Of a stretch of 20,593 nt of DNA, positions 7,404-15,349 are shown piece by piece (position 1 is the stretch's first letter; each line of letters opens with the position of its first letter). The translations under genes and the position numbers were made by a program. The stretch is taken from contig DGSN01000017.1 of assembly GCA_002393575.1 (NCBI GenBank), positions 1 to 20,593 on the forward strand. Reading direction: 5' to 3'. The notes below the pieces were generated by a model. The model searched no databases. It was not told the DNA's origin and saw only the letters and a list, made by a program, of their open reading frames with translations. The stretch comes from Prevotellaceae bacterium UBA4361. Its GTDB lineage: Bacteria; Bacteroidota; Bacteroidia; Bacteroidales; Bacteroidaceae.

Positions 7404-8612
7404 GTGAAGCAAGCATTTTTGAAATTTGGTAAGGACGACTCTTTGCGTCGCTATCATCCGTGGATTTTTTCTGGTGCCATCCATCATTTCTCGGAGCAAC
7501 CCGAGGAAGGAGAGGTGGTGGAGGTGTATGCTGCCAAACAGAAGGAAGACAGAAAGGGATTCGACTTTGAGTACATAGCCAGTGGACATTTCCAGATTGG
7601 CAGTATCATGGTTCGTGTACTCACTTTCGAGCATGAAGACATCAATCAGGAATTCTACGAGCATCGTCTTGCTTCAGCCTTGCAGATGCGCAAGGCAGTG
7701 GGGCTTGTTGGGAAGGAAGACAGCACATCGTATCGACTGGTGCATGGCGAAGGCGACAACCTGCCAGGGCTCGTGATTGATGTGTATAAGCAGACGGCTG
7801 TGATGCAGGCTCACTCGGTGGGCATGCATGTTGACCGTTTTGTGATAGCCAAGGCTCTGAAAAATGTGATGGGTGATGACTTGGAAAACATCTTCTACAA
7901 GTCTGAAACCACCTTGCCTTTCAAAGCCGAGCTCGGACAAGAGAACGGATTCCTGCTCGGCGGAAGCACCGACGACATAGCCACGGAAAACGGACTGAAA
8001 TTCCATGTAGATTGGCTTCGCGGACAGAAAACGGGTTTCTTCGTCGATCAGCGCGAGAACCGCAGTTTGCTTCAGAAATACTCACAAGGGCGAAAGGTGC
8101 TCAATATGTTCTGCTACACGGGTGGCTTCTCGTTCTATGCCATGCGGGGTGGGGCACAGCTCGTGCATTCCGTCGATTCCTCGCAGAAAGCCATCGACTT
8201 GACGAATGCGAATGTGGAGCTGAATTTTCCTGACGATGCTCGCCATACGGCGTACGCTGAGGATGCTTTCAAATTCCTCGATAGGATGGAGAAGGGGGCA
8301 TACGACCTCATCATTCTCGACCCTCCTGCCTTTGCCAAGCACAAGGATGCATTGCGCAATGCGCTGAAGGGATATAGCCGACTGAATCAGAAAGCGTTTG
8401 AGAAAATAGCAAAGGGTGGCATCCTCTTCACTTTCAGTTGCTCACAAGTGGTAACAAAAGATAATTTCCGCACGGCTGTGTTTACGGCAGCAGCACAGGC
8501 TCATCGCAAAGTGCGCATCCTCCACCAGCTCCATCAACCCGCCGACCATCCTATTAATATATACCATCCCGAAGGAGAATACCTGAAGGGGCTGGTGCTG
8601 TATGTGGAATGA
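7404..8612 (+). CDS. Class I SAM-dependent rRNA methyltransferase, RlmI-like
   Basis: 402 residues from a GTG start at 7404, chosen because the protein begins properly with the PUA-type fold (RRYHPWIFSGAI). The PUA domain covers about residues 1-90 and carries a short charged insert (KQKEDRKG). The Rossmann methyltransferase domain follows. GQKTGFFVDQRENR (207-220) is the family hallmark, LNMFCYTGGFS (233-243) binds SAM, DPPAF (306-310) is motif IV, and SCS (Cys346) supplies the nucleophile expected for m5C formation. In E. coli, RlmI makes m5C1962 of 23S rRNA; the same site here is an inference. It is the last gene of a plus-strand group ending at a long palindrome. Confidence 0.9.
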   Translation: MKQAFLKFGKDDSLRRYHPWIFSGAIHHFSEQPEEGEVVEVYAAKQKEDRKGFDFEYIASGHFQIGSIMVRVLTFEHEDINQEFYEHRLASALQMRKAVGLVGKEDSTSYRLVHGEGDNLPGLVIDVYKQTAVMQAHSVGMHVDRFVIAKALKNVMGDDLENIFYKSETTLPFKAELGQENGFLLGGSTDDIATENGLKFHVDWLRGQKTGFFVDQRENRSLLQKYSQGRKVLNMFCYTGGFSFYAMRGGAQLVHSVDSSQKAIDLTNANVELNFPDDARHTAYAEDAFKFLDRMEKGAYDLIILDPPAFAKHKDALRNALKGYSRLNQKAFEKIAKGGILFTFSCSQVVTKDNFRTAVFTAAAQAHRKVRILHQLHQPADHPINIYHPEGEYLKGLVLYVE

Positions 8613-8618
8613 GGAATT

Positions 8619-8637
8619 GCTTCGGCTAAACCGAAGC
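8619..8637. other. Small hairpin after the methyltransferase gene
   Basis: GCTTCGG pairs perfectly with CCGAAGC around a CTAAA loop. No T-run follows, so it is not a complete terminator by itself. Confidence 0.6.
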
Positions 8638-8659
8638 TTACTGAATATGAAGGAGGGAG

Positions 8660-8705
8660 AACAAAAAAATGAAGAATGGCAGCTGCCATTCTTCATTTTT
8701 TTGTT
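8660..8705. terminator. 46-bp perfect palindrome, bidirectional terminator
   Basis: The two 23-base arms are exact inverse complements about a centre between 8682 and 8683 (...GGCAG|CTGCC...). Each arm includes ATGAAGAATGG and a seven-base A or T run. It lies between the convergent methyltransferase and Skp-like genes and gives each transcript a stem followed by a T-run. Confidence 0.85.
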
Positions 8706-8748
8706 TCCTTTTTGAGATGAAAAGGAAGATGCTTCATCCCATTAAGAA

Positions 8749-9384
8749 TTATTTGCTTTTCTTTTCTTCTTTCTTAGGAGCATTCTTCTTGTCCTTTGCG
8801 TAGCGCTTGTTGAGTGCGGCAACCACTTCTTCGGTCACGTCGTAAGCTTCGTCAGCATAAAGGACTTGATCGATGCCAGAGGATTTGCAGAGGATGAAGT
8901 CGTAGCCTTTCTCCTTGGCATAGCTCTTCATGAACGATTGGATGGTGTCGGTGAGGGTTTGCAATTCCTTGGCGTACTCTTCCTGAAGTGTGTTGGAAAG
9001 ACGAGTCTGAAGGTCTTGGATGTCCTGCTGGAACTTGCCAAGACGTGCCTGCTCGTTGTTATATTCTTCCTGGGTGATTTGGTTCTTCTGAACGCGGTTC
9101 TGAAAACTTTGCACTTGTGCAGCAAAGCTCTTGCCCTTCTCGTTGATGGTGTTTTCTGCGTTTGCCTGCTTCTTCTGGAATTTCTCTTGAGCGTCTTTGT
9201 AGAGCTCGTACTGGTTGGTGAGCGTGTCGATGAGGACAAATGCGATTTTCAAGCCCGAACCCTTCTGGGCTGGTGCTTCAATGTTGCTCTGCTTGGGGGC
9301 TGGAGCTTCGTTGTTCTGACAAGCTGCAAAACATGCAGCAACTGAGAGTGTTAAAAGTCCGTTGCGGACTGCTTTCATTTTCAT
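8749..9384 (-). CDS. OmpH/Skp-family periplasmic chaperone, lipoprotein form
   Basis: 211 residues starting MKMKAVRNG at 9384. The frame is open up to 9567, but that extension encodes intergenic repeat DNA and would bury the signal sequence. A lipoprotein signal ends in ACFAAC, with Cys22 the likely lipidated residue (Phe at -3 is less usual). The mature part begins with a flexible Ala/Pro/Asn-rich stretch. A beta strand (KIAFVLIDTLTNQY) follows, then a long Gln/Glu/Lys-rich coiled coil (about 60-160) typical of the Skp tentacles, and a C-terminal strand with DVTEEVVAALN. The tail is Lys/Glu-rich. It would escort outer-membrane proteins; classical Skp is soluble, so the lipid anchor is notable. 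Confidence 0.87.
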   Translation of the reverse strand: MKMKAVRNGLLTLSVAACFAACQNNEAPAPKQSNIEAPAQKGSGLKIAFVLIDTLTNQYELYKDAQEKFQKKQANAENTINEKGKSFAAQVQSFQNRVQKNQITQEEYNNEQARLGKFQQDIQDLQTRLSNTLQEEYAKELQTLTDTIQSFMKSYAKEKGYDFILCKSSGIDQVLYADEAYDVTEEVVAALNKRYAKDKKNAPKKEEKKSK

Positions 9385-9436
9385 ATTTTGAGTTTTTAAG
9401 TTTTTAATCAGGGATTTTAATGATTTAAGGGGATTA

Positions 9437-9493
9437 TTTTCCTCTCTATCCACTCCCCTCATCTTTTGGAGAGGGGTTGGTGGTGAGGCTTTT
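9437..9493. repeat. GC-richer intergenic repeat of the CCCCTCTCC type
   Basis: The stretch contains CCCCTCATCTTTTGGAGAGGGG and GGTTGGTGGTGAGG. On the minus strand it reads as CTCACCACCAACCCCTCTCC, a dispersed-repeat type I associate with Bacteroidota genomes from memory. It lies between the small membrane protein and the chaperone gene. Confidence 0.5.
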
Positions 9494-9712
9494 TCATTTA
9501 TCACTTTTCTTGAATTCTGCCACTCCGCCTTTCTTGTGTCGCATCTCGAAGTCTTGACTTTGCACACAGCGAATGCCTCGGTCGCGCATGGCTTTGCTCG
9601 AAGAAACGTGGGTGTTAGGGAAGCGTCCGTTTTTCTTCAAGAGAATCTTTATGCTTAGAAATGCAAAGCAAACAACAAGAATTAACAGAGTTGGTAGGAT
9701 GAGTTTCAGCAT
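9494..9712 (-). CDS. Small membrane protein of unknown function
   Basis: 72 residues. One N-terminal hydrophobic helix (about residues 2-24, LKLILPTLLILVVCFAFLSI) is followed by a basic soluble part containing KKNGRFPNTHVSSSKAMRDRG and CVQSQDFE. Small proteins with the same FPNTH...KAMR.RGI.CVQSQD layout recur in Bacteroidales as I recall. That, and the good sequence quality, argue that this is a real gene. Topology is probably N-terminus out with a cytoplasmic tail by the positive-inside rule. No enzymatic motif is seen. It lies upstream of the Skp-like gene on the same strand. Confidence 0.75.
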   Translation of the reverse strand: MLKLILPTLLILVVCFAFLSIKILLKKNGRFPNTHVSSSKAMRDRGIRCVQSQDFEMRHKKGGVAEFKKSDK

Positions 9713-9784
9713 AATTTGTTAATTTTGCAAATGAAAGATGGAAATCATGGAATGATACTTGTCTTGTCATTGCAATTCAGAATG

Positions 9785-9812
9785 CAAAGATAGGTATTTT
9801 ATGATTTACAAA
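9785..9812 (-). promoter_or_regulatory. Promoter-like element upstream of the small membrane protein
   Basis: On the minus strand TATCTTTG (9785-9792) matches the -7 consensus; TTTG (9809-9812) lies 16 bp upstream, a little closer than usual. Confidence 0.45.
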
Positions 9813-9851
9813 ATGAAATGTAACACTTAAAAAACACTAAATTTATAGATT

Positions 9852-11312
9852 ATGAGCGATGTGAAGCTAAGTCCAAAGGCTGTGTTTGATTATTTTCATC
9901 AAATCAATGCCGTTCCTCGTCCATCGAAGCACGAGGAAAAAATGATTGAGTTCCTACAGAATTTTGCTGCTGAGCATGGACTTCCATGCAAGGTGGACAA
10001 AACTGGTAATGTGCTGATTTCAAAGCCTGCAACTCCAGGAAAGGAAAACGTGCCAGGCTTGATTTTGCAGGGACACATGGATATGGTTTGCGAGAAGGTT
10101 TCGGGACTCGATTTCGACTTTGAAAAGCAGCCGATTGAAACATACATTGATGGCGAATGGATGCGTGCCAAGGGCACGACGCTCGGTGCCGACTGCGGTA
10201 TCGGCGATGCACTTGCCATGGCCATTCTGACTGATGAAACGCTTGAGCATGGTCCAATCCAGGCTTTGTTCACTCGTGACGAGGAAACAGGACTAACGGG
10301 TGCTTTTTCTTTGAAATCTGGATTCATGGAGGGCAAGTATCTCATCAATCTTGACAGTGAGGACGAAGGGGAAATCTTTGTGGGATGTGCTGGCGGTGCC
10401 AACACTACTGCTACCTTTAATTATACGCGTGAGGCACTTCCTGCTGGCTATGTTCCTTTGCGTGTGAGTGTTGATAAATTGACGGGTGGACACTCAGGCG
10501 ACGACATCAATAAGCGTCGTGCCAATGCCAATAAGCTGTTGGCTCGTTTCCTCTACATCGTGTGGAATAAGTATGATGCTCGTCTCATCGACATCAAGGG
10601 TGGAAATCTTCACAATGCCATTCCTCGCGACGCTACGGCTGTGATTGCTGTGCCAAATGCCGACAAGGAGAATCTGCGTGTGGATTTCAATCTGTTTGCT
10701 GCCAATGTGGAAGAAGAATTCCACGTGGAGGAAAAGACGGTTAAGTTCACTCTGGAAAGCGAACAGAATGCTGACGGAACGATGCCTGAGGCTATCGACC
10801 AGAAGACGGCACGTGGACTTGTGTTTGCTTTGCAGGCTGTTCATAACGGCATTCTGGAAATGAATCAGGACATCACTTGGCTGGTGGAAACCAGTTCGAA
10901 TTTGGCCAGCATCCGCACCAACGAGCATCAGATTGTGATTGTCAGCAGTCAGCGCAGTTCTGCATTGAGTTCTCGCGAAAACATGAGCAACACTTTCGCC
11001 GCTGCTTTCCGTTTGGCAGGAGCCGAAGTGGAAACAGGCGATGGCTACCCAGGTTGGAAACCTAATCCAAATTCTGAGCTGCTCAAGATTACCGTTGAGG
11101 CTTATAAGAAACTATTTGGAAAAGAACCATTGGTTCGTGCCATTCATGCAGGCTTGGAGTGTGGGCTGTTCAGCGAAAAATATCCTGGACTCGACATGGT
11201 GAGCTTTGGTCCTACACTCAGTGGTGTTCATTCACCAGATGAACGCTTGTTGATTCCTACGGTACAGATGGTTTGGGATCATCTGGTTGAAATCATCCGA
11301 AATATCAAATAA
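9852..11312 (+). CDS. pepD: Aminoacyl-histidine dipeptidase (M20 family)
   Basis: 486 residues, the usual length for PepD. The metal centre is visible: HMDMV (His75, Asp77), LGADCGIG (Asp114, bridging), RDEETG (Glu144 catalytic base, Glu145), NLDSED (Asp168) and GVHSPDE near the C-terminus (His460). Residues about 205-385 form the lid/dimerisation domain with TGGHSGDDI. The enzyme hydrolyses dipeptides such as carnosine-type Xaa-His in the cytoplasm; there is no signal peptide. The gene stands alone on the plus strand and ends at a long hairpin shared with the convergent lipoprotein gene. Confidence 0.94.
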   Translation: MSDVKLSPKAVFDYFHQINAVPRPSKHEEKMIEFLQNFAAEHGLPCKVDKTGNVLISKPATPGKENVPGLILQGHMDMVCEKVSGLDFDFEKQPIETYIDGEWMRAKGTTLGADCGIGDALAMAILTDETLEHGPIQALFTRDEETGLTGAFSLKSGFMEGKYLINLDSEDEGEIFVGCAGGANTTATFNYTREALPAGYVPLRVSVDKLTGGHSGDDINKRRANANKLLARFLYIVWNKYDARLIDIKGGNLHNAIPRDATAVIAVPNADKENLRVDFNLFAANVEEEFHVEEKTVKFTLESEQNADGTMPEAIDQKTARGLVFALQAVHNGILEMNQDITWLVETSSNLASIRTNEHQIVIVSSQRSSALSSRENMSNTFAAAFRLAGAEVETGDGYPGWKPNPNSELLKITVEAYKKLFGKEPLVRAIHAGLECGLFSEKYPGLDMVSFGPTLSGVHSPDERLLIPTVQMVWDHLVEIIRNIK

Positions 11313-11317
11313 ACTTA

Positions 11318-11425
11318 AAGAACCACGAATTACTCGATTGAAACGAATCTCTGATTATATAATCAAAAACAAATAGGCTAACGCCAAGTTGGAGATTCGT
11401 TTTGTTCGAGAAATTCGTGGTTCTT
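11318..11425. terminator. Long imperfect hairpin between convergent genes
   Basis: Arms 11318-11351 and 11392-11425 match at 30 of 34 positions when one is inverted. The outer 14 bp (AAGAACCACGAATT) are perfect. The 40-base loop contains the 12-bp palindrome GATTATATAATC (11353-11364). There is no long T-run, but its place between two convergent 3' ends suggests termination or RNA end protection. Confidence 0.65.
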
Positions 11426-11480
11426 AATCGGTTCGAGACTATATTTGTCCTTTAAAAATCCTTCTCTGATTCTTTTAGGT

Positions 11481-12305
11481 TCATTTAAGCTTGTCTTCTA
11501 AGATGGCATTTTTGCCATTTTTCAAAACTTTCTTGTTTGCGTGTCCATTCAGGATTACTTTGCCATTGCCTTGAACAGAAGCTGTGAGTTCATTGGCTTC
11601 GAGGTCAACTGTTGTTGTGCCACTACCTGTAGCAATGAGGTCGATGCTACCTGATTTCACTTTGAAGTTGAGGTCGTTCTGGTTGCTGGCGTCGATGACG
11701 GTCAGTCCGCTCATCACCACGTTGGCTTCAACGGGGGCAATGCCGTAGCAGAGAATTTTGGCGGTTTCACCTTCTATATATTTAAAGGATGCTTTTGTGT
11801 TGCTGTTCGACTGATATTTGAAGTCGGGGCAGAAGATGGAGTCGGCTGTGATTGAGCCGCCACCCATACCGCCCATGTCGATTTTCGAACTATGGAGCAC
11901 AGGCAACTTGATGTTTCCTGCACCGATGTTTGAGAAGATGCGAAGTTCGGGACACGAAATCTTGGCATTGATGCGTGGAGTTGTTTCGTATTGGTTGATG
12001 TCGAGGTTTTCCTCGCTTGGAATGCTGAGTGTGAGCAATCCGCCATCCACTTCGTAACGCAAAGTGCTGATGAGGGCTGAGTCGCCTTCCACCATCACAC
12101 TGCACGGACCTTCTGTGAACTCAATGTTGATGCTTCCGATGTTGGTGATGCCAAAGAAATCATTGTGAATGGGGAGAATTCGTTGTATCGTGTTTGTTAC
12201 CGTCTCTTCAACAGTTGTTTCTTGGTTGGTGCTTTTATTTCCTGTTCCAGAACATGCACTGAGCAGGAGTGCAGAAAACAAAAATGCGTAGGTGTTTGTC
12301 TTCAT
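11481..12305 (-). CDS. DUF2807 (GIN domain)-type lipoprotein
   Basis: 274 residues from the ATG at 12305; the frame opens at 12335, but a -7 promoter box lies there. The lipoprotein signal MKTNTYAFLFSALLLSAC places the lipidated Cys at residue 18. The mature protein has no catalytic motif. It shows repeated beta-strand patterns (GSINIEF, GAGNIKLPVL, GGMGGGSITADS, GSGTTTVDLEANELTASVQGNGKV) typical of the DUF2807 right-handed beta-helix. These are surface or periplasmic lipoproteins of unknown role in Bacteroidota. Its own promoter region is shared with the divergent SlyD-like gene. Confidence 0.82.
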   Translation of the reverse strand: MKTNTYAFLFSALLLSACSGTGNKSTNQETTVEETVTNTIQRILPIHNDFFGITNIGSINIEFTEGPCSVMVEGDSALISTLRYEVDGGLLTLSIPSEENLDINQYETTPRINAKISCPELRIFSNIGAGNIKLPVLHSSKIDMGGMGGGSITADSIFCPDFKYQSNSNTKASFKYIEGETAKILCYGIAPVEANVVMSGLTVIDASNQNDLNFKVKSGSIDLIATGSGTTTVDLEANELTASVQGNGKVILNGHANKKVLKNGKNAILEDKLK

Positions 12306-12332
12306 AAACATGATTATTTTTGATTTTGCCTG

Positions 12333-12340
12333 CAAAGATA
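12333..12340 (-). promoter_or_regulatory. -7 element of the DUF2807 lipoprotein gene
   Basis: On the minus strand TATCTTTG matches TAnnTTTG. No clear -33 TTTG is seen. It lies 28 bases upstream of the ATG at 12305 and supports that start. Confidence 0.55.
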
Positions 12341-12363
12341 GAAAAATATCGGAAAATTATTCT

Positions 12364-12371
12364 TATATTTG
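12364..12371 (+). promoter_or_regulatory. -7 element toward the SlyD-like gene
   Basis: TATATTTG matches the -7 consensus on the plus strand, leaving a leader of about 115 bases. Its expected -33 region would overlap the -7 box of the divergent promoter, so the two might compete. Confidence 0.4.
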
Positions 12372-12493
12372 CAGCAAAAGCTGCGAAAAGTGCTTCCTTC
12401 TCGGCAAAGAAAGGCTTCTTTGCTGGTTTTTGTGTGTATGCATTTCGCTTGCTATCATTGTAAACATTCAAGAAACAGAAACATTTAAGATTT

Positions 12494-13093
12494 ATGGCAA
12501 TTCAGAACTATTATATTTCGTTGGCATACAAGCTCTACGTGAAGGATGAAGAAGACGAGAAAGAAGCGTTGGTAGAGCAGTGCGATGCTGTTCGTCCATT
12601 CCAATTCATCAGTCATCTTGCAAGTGTACTTCCTGCATTTGAGAAGGAAGTGCTGGCGAAGGAAAAGGGCGAAGGGTTTGATTTCGTGATTCCTTGCGCT
12701 GAAGCATACGGTGAGTTCAACGATGAAATGATGTTCGATGTTGACAAGAAAATCTTTGAAATCAACGGAAAGTTTGATAGTGAACGAATATATGAAGGGA
12801 ATGTGATTCCACTTCAGGATGAAGATGGATCGCGCTATCATGCTACGGTGATTGAAGTGAAGGACAAGGCTGTGACTATCGACTTGAATCATCCACGTGC
12901 TGGGCAGGACTTGCACTTCGTGGGGACTGTGGTGGAAAAGCGTGAAGCAACCAACGAGGAAGTGACTCAGATGGTAAATGTGCTGAGTGGCGGCTGTGGT
13001 TGTGGCTGTGGAGGCGGTTGCGAAGGTGGTTGCGGTGGCGGCTGCGAAGGCGGTTGTGGTGGAGACTGCGAAGGCGGTTGTTGCAATTCCTGA
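12494..13093 (+). CDS. SlyD-like FKBP-type prolyl isomerase with Cys/Gly-rich tail
   Basis: 199 residues. The N-terminal part (1-165) follows SlyD: an FKBP half-domain (NYYISLAYKLYVKDEEDE), the segment ending AYGEF, an inserted IF (chaperone) domain with HATVIEVKDKAVTIDLNHPRAG, and the closing FKBP strand GTVVEKREAT. Residues 166-199 are almost only Gly, Cys and Glu, with ten cysteines in repeats of GGCEGGC and GGGCEGGC. E. coli SlyD has a His/Cys-rich tail that binds nickel; a pure Cys tail suggests soft metals such as zinc or copper, or thiol chemistry, which is inference. It opens a plus-strand block and is followed after 43 bases by aroC. Confidence 0.9.
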   Translation: MAIQNYYISLAYKLYVKDEEDEKEALVEQCDAVRPFQFISHLASVLPAFEKEVLAKEKGEGFDFVIPCAEAYGEFNDEMMFDVDKKIFEINGKFDSERIYEGNVIPLQDEDGSRYHATVIEVKDKAVTIDLNHPRAGQDLHFVGTVVEKREATNEEVTQMVNVLSGGCGCGCGGGCEGGCGGGCEGGCGGDCEGGCCNS

Positions 13094-13136
13094 GAATAAC
13101 GAATCCTGCGGCAATTCCTTTTTCATTCTTGGCATC

Positions 13137-14213
13137 ATGAGAAATACTTTTGGCAATATATTTACGCTGACCACTTTTGGCGAAAGTCATGGTGAAGGCA
13201 TCGGTGGCGTGATTGATGGTATGCCTGCGGGCATTGCTGTCGATATGGATTTTATCCAAAACGAACTGAATCGACGTAAGCCAGGGCAAAGCCAACTCAC
13301 AACCTCGCGCGCCGAAGGTGACAAGGTCGAAATCCTCTCGGGGGTATTCGAAGGTCGTACCACGGGATGTCCGATTGGATTCTTGGTGAGGAACACTAAT
13401 CAGCATTCTCATGATTACGAGAATGTCCGTAACGTGTTCCGTCCTTCCCATGCTGATTTCACATATAAGTTAAAATACGGGCTGCGCGACCATCGGGGTG
13501 GTGGACGTTCTTCTGCTCGCGAAACCATTTCCCGTGTGGTGGGGGGGGCTTTTGCCAAATTGGCACTCCGCCAGCTTTCCATTCATGTCACGGCCTACAC
13601 TTCGCAAGTAGGAACGATTGCTATTGATAGAGATTACCACCAGTTCGATTTCTCTGAAATAGAGAAGAATCCCGTCCGTTGTCCCGACCCAAAAGCTGCG
13701 AAAAAAATGGAGGAATTGATTCTCTCCGTGAAAGCAGATGGCGACACCATTGGTGGGGTGATTACTTGTGTCATTCAAGCTTGTCCCGTCGGTCTGGGAG
13801 AACCTGCTTTCGGAAAACTTCATGCAGCATTAGGCAGTGCGATGCTGAGCATCAACGCTGTGAAGGGATTTGAATATGGAGATGGCTTCGATGGAGTTTC
13901 CCAACGAGGTTCTGAGCAGAATGATATATTCTTCAACGATAATGGCAGCATTTCCACTCGCACCAACCACAGCGGAGGGATTCAGGGAGGTATCAGCAAC
14001 GGACAGGACATATATTTTCGTGTTGCGTTCAAACCCGTTGCCACTTTGCTTCGCGAACAACCCACGGTGGATAAGGATGGAGCAGAGACAACGCTTGAGG
14101 TGAAAGGGCGACACGACCCTTGTGTGTTGCCTCGCGCCGTGCCAGTGGTCGAAGCGATGGCTGCAATGACAATTCTCGATTATTACCTTATAAATAATAC
14201 CATAAAGATATGA
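13137..14213 (+). CDS. aroC: Chorismate synthase
   Basis: 358 residues from the ATG at 13137. The frame is open further upstream, but that stretch is an out-of-frame reading of the SlyD cysteine tail. The enzyme makes chorismate from 5-enolpyruvylshikimate-3-phosphate using reduced FMN. Family motifs are GESHGEGIGGVIDGMPAG (from residue 15, with catalytic His18), the second signature DHRGGGRSSARETISRVVGG, and FKPVATL near the end. Length is normal. Its stop overlaps the start of ssb (ATGA), so the two are translationally coupled. Confidence 0.96.
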   Translation: MRNTFGNIFTLTTFGESHGEGIGGVIDGMPAGIAVDMDFIQNELNRRKPGQSQLTTSRAEGDKVEILSGVFEGRTTGCPIGFLVRNTNQHSHDYENVRNVFRPSHADFTYKLKYGLRDHRGGGRSSARETISRVVGGAFAKLALRQLSIHVTAYTSQVGTIAIDRDYHQFDFSEIEKNPVRCPDPKAAKKMEELILSVKADGDTIGGVITCVIQACPVGLGEPAFGKLHAALGSAMLSINAVKGFEYGDGFDGVSQRGSEQNDIFFNDNGSISTRTNHSGGIQGGISNGQDIYFRVAFKPVATLLREQPTVDKDGAETTLEVKGRHDPCVLPRAVPVVEAMAAMTILDYYLINNTIKI

Positions 14214-14638
14214 ATAAAGTGATGCTTATTGGCAATGTTGGACAGGAACCAACAGTGAGATATTTGGACAATGGTGTGTGCGTGGCATCAGTACGGTTAG
14301 CAACAACTGAGCGTGGCTATACACTGCAAAACGGTACACAAGTTCCCGACCGCACCGAGTGGCACTCGCTGATTTTCTGGCGCAAGCAAGCCGAGACTGT
14401 GGAGAAATATGTTCACAAGGGAGACAAACTCTACGTGGAAGGAAAAATACAAAGTCGCAAATATGATGACCGCCAGGGCGTTTCTCACCAAGTGGTGGAA
14501 ATCATGGTGGACCAAATGGAAATGCTTTCACCACGCTCTGCTGGCACCAGCGATTCCTCAGCAACTCCATCACAGCAGCCACCTGTCTCTACACAAGTGG
14601 TTTCGCCTGCCCAGAACAACGATGAAGTGCCATTCTAA
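14210..14638 (+). CDS. ssb: Single-stranded DNA-binding protein
   Basis: 142 residues. The OB-fold covers about residues 1-105 (MNKVMLIGNVGQEPTVRY, WHSLIFWRKQAE, KLYVEGKIQSRKYDD). It is followed by a Ser/Pro/Gln-rich linker and the acidic tip NNDEVPF, which recruits replication and repair proteins. The start overlaps the aroC stop by four bases. The linker is short for the family but complete. Confidence 0.95.
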   Translation: MNKVMLIGNVGQEPTVRYLDNGVCVASVRLATTERGYTLQNGTQVPDRTEWHSLIFWRKQAETVEKYVHKGDKLYVEGKIQSRKYDDRQGVSHQVVEIMVDQMEMLSPRSAGTSDSSATPSQQPPVSTQVVSPAQNNDEVPF

Positions 14639-14692
14639 ATGCTACGTTCCTTTCTCTTTTTTTGTGTATAACTTCCTAAGAAAACAATAGTT

Positions 14693-15328
14693 GTGCTCTA
14701 TTTCACAAAACGATTTGATGGTTGGCGCATAGCCATTTGGCATGTCACCGAGTCGATTGATGAACTCTACGCCTTGCTTCCCGATGACGATGCCATCCGT
14801 TCCGAGGCAGAGACACGATTCCGTGCCCCAGCACGCATCCTTGAGTGGGTGGCGGTGCGCGTTCTGCTCTGCGATATGCTCGATCGTCAAGTGCCCATCC
14901 TTTATCATGACAATGGTGCTCCTTATCTGCCCGATTACGAGCACCTCGACATCAGCATCAGCCACACGCGAGGCTATGTTGCCGTTGCCTTGGCTGAAGA
15001 GGGTGAGATTGGCATCGACATTGAACAGAAAAGCGAAAAGGTGCTTCGCATTAAGAAACGCTTTGTAAACGAGGACGAAAGTGCTGAAACCCTCGACCAA
15101 ATGCTCCTCCATTGGTCGGCGAAGGAAACGGCATTCAAGATGCTGAATCGTGACAAAGTGGATTTCCTCAAGCATTTTCATATCAAACCCTTTGAAATCG
15201 ATGAATCCCAAGAAGGACATTTTCTTCTTCAGGAAACCAAGACCAGCGAGGAGCGCATGTTCCAAATCGAATACAAGCTCTTCCCGGATTTTGTGCTGAC
15301 TTACTCTCATCGCATTTCTGAAGATTAG
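14693..15328 (+). CDS. 4'-phosphopantetheinyl transferase superfamily protein
   Basis: 211 residues from a GTG at 14693; no ATG is available in frame before the conserved region. The enzyme moves phosphopantetheine from CoA to a carrier protein. Signatures are SISHTRGYVAVAL (88-100), GIDIEQ (Asp109, Glu111 magnesium ligands) and WSAKETAFK (Glu145, Lys149). The length and two-lobe layout match Sfp-type enzymes rather than short AcpS. No carrier protein or synthase gene is in the window, so the partner is unknown. It sits 54 bases after ssb and 21 before kdsA. Confidence 0.9.
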   Translation: MLYFTKRFDGWRIAIWHVTESIDELYALLPDDDAIRSEAETRFRAPARILEWVAVRVLLCDMLDRQVPILYHDNGAPYLPDYEHLDISISHTRGYVAVALAEEGEIGIDIEQKSEKVLRIKKRFVNEDESAETLDQMLLHWSAKETAFKMLNRDKVDFLKHFHIKPFEIDESQEGHFLLQETKTSEERMFQIEYKLFPDFVLTYSHRISED

Positions 15329-15349
15329 AAACTTTTAACTGACAAAACG

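Noticed and set aside
9385..9567. Upstream extension of the Skp-like protein
   Set aside because: It would translate intergenic repeat DNA and the end of the small membrane protein gene, and would bury a clear lipoprotein signal.
12987..13136. Upstream extension of chorismate synthase rich in Ala and Val
   Set aside because: This is an out-of-frame reading of the GC-rich SlyD cysteine tail; the real protein starts at MRNTFGNIFT.
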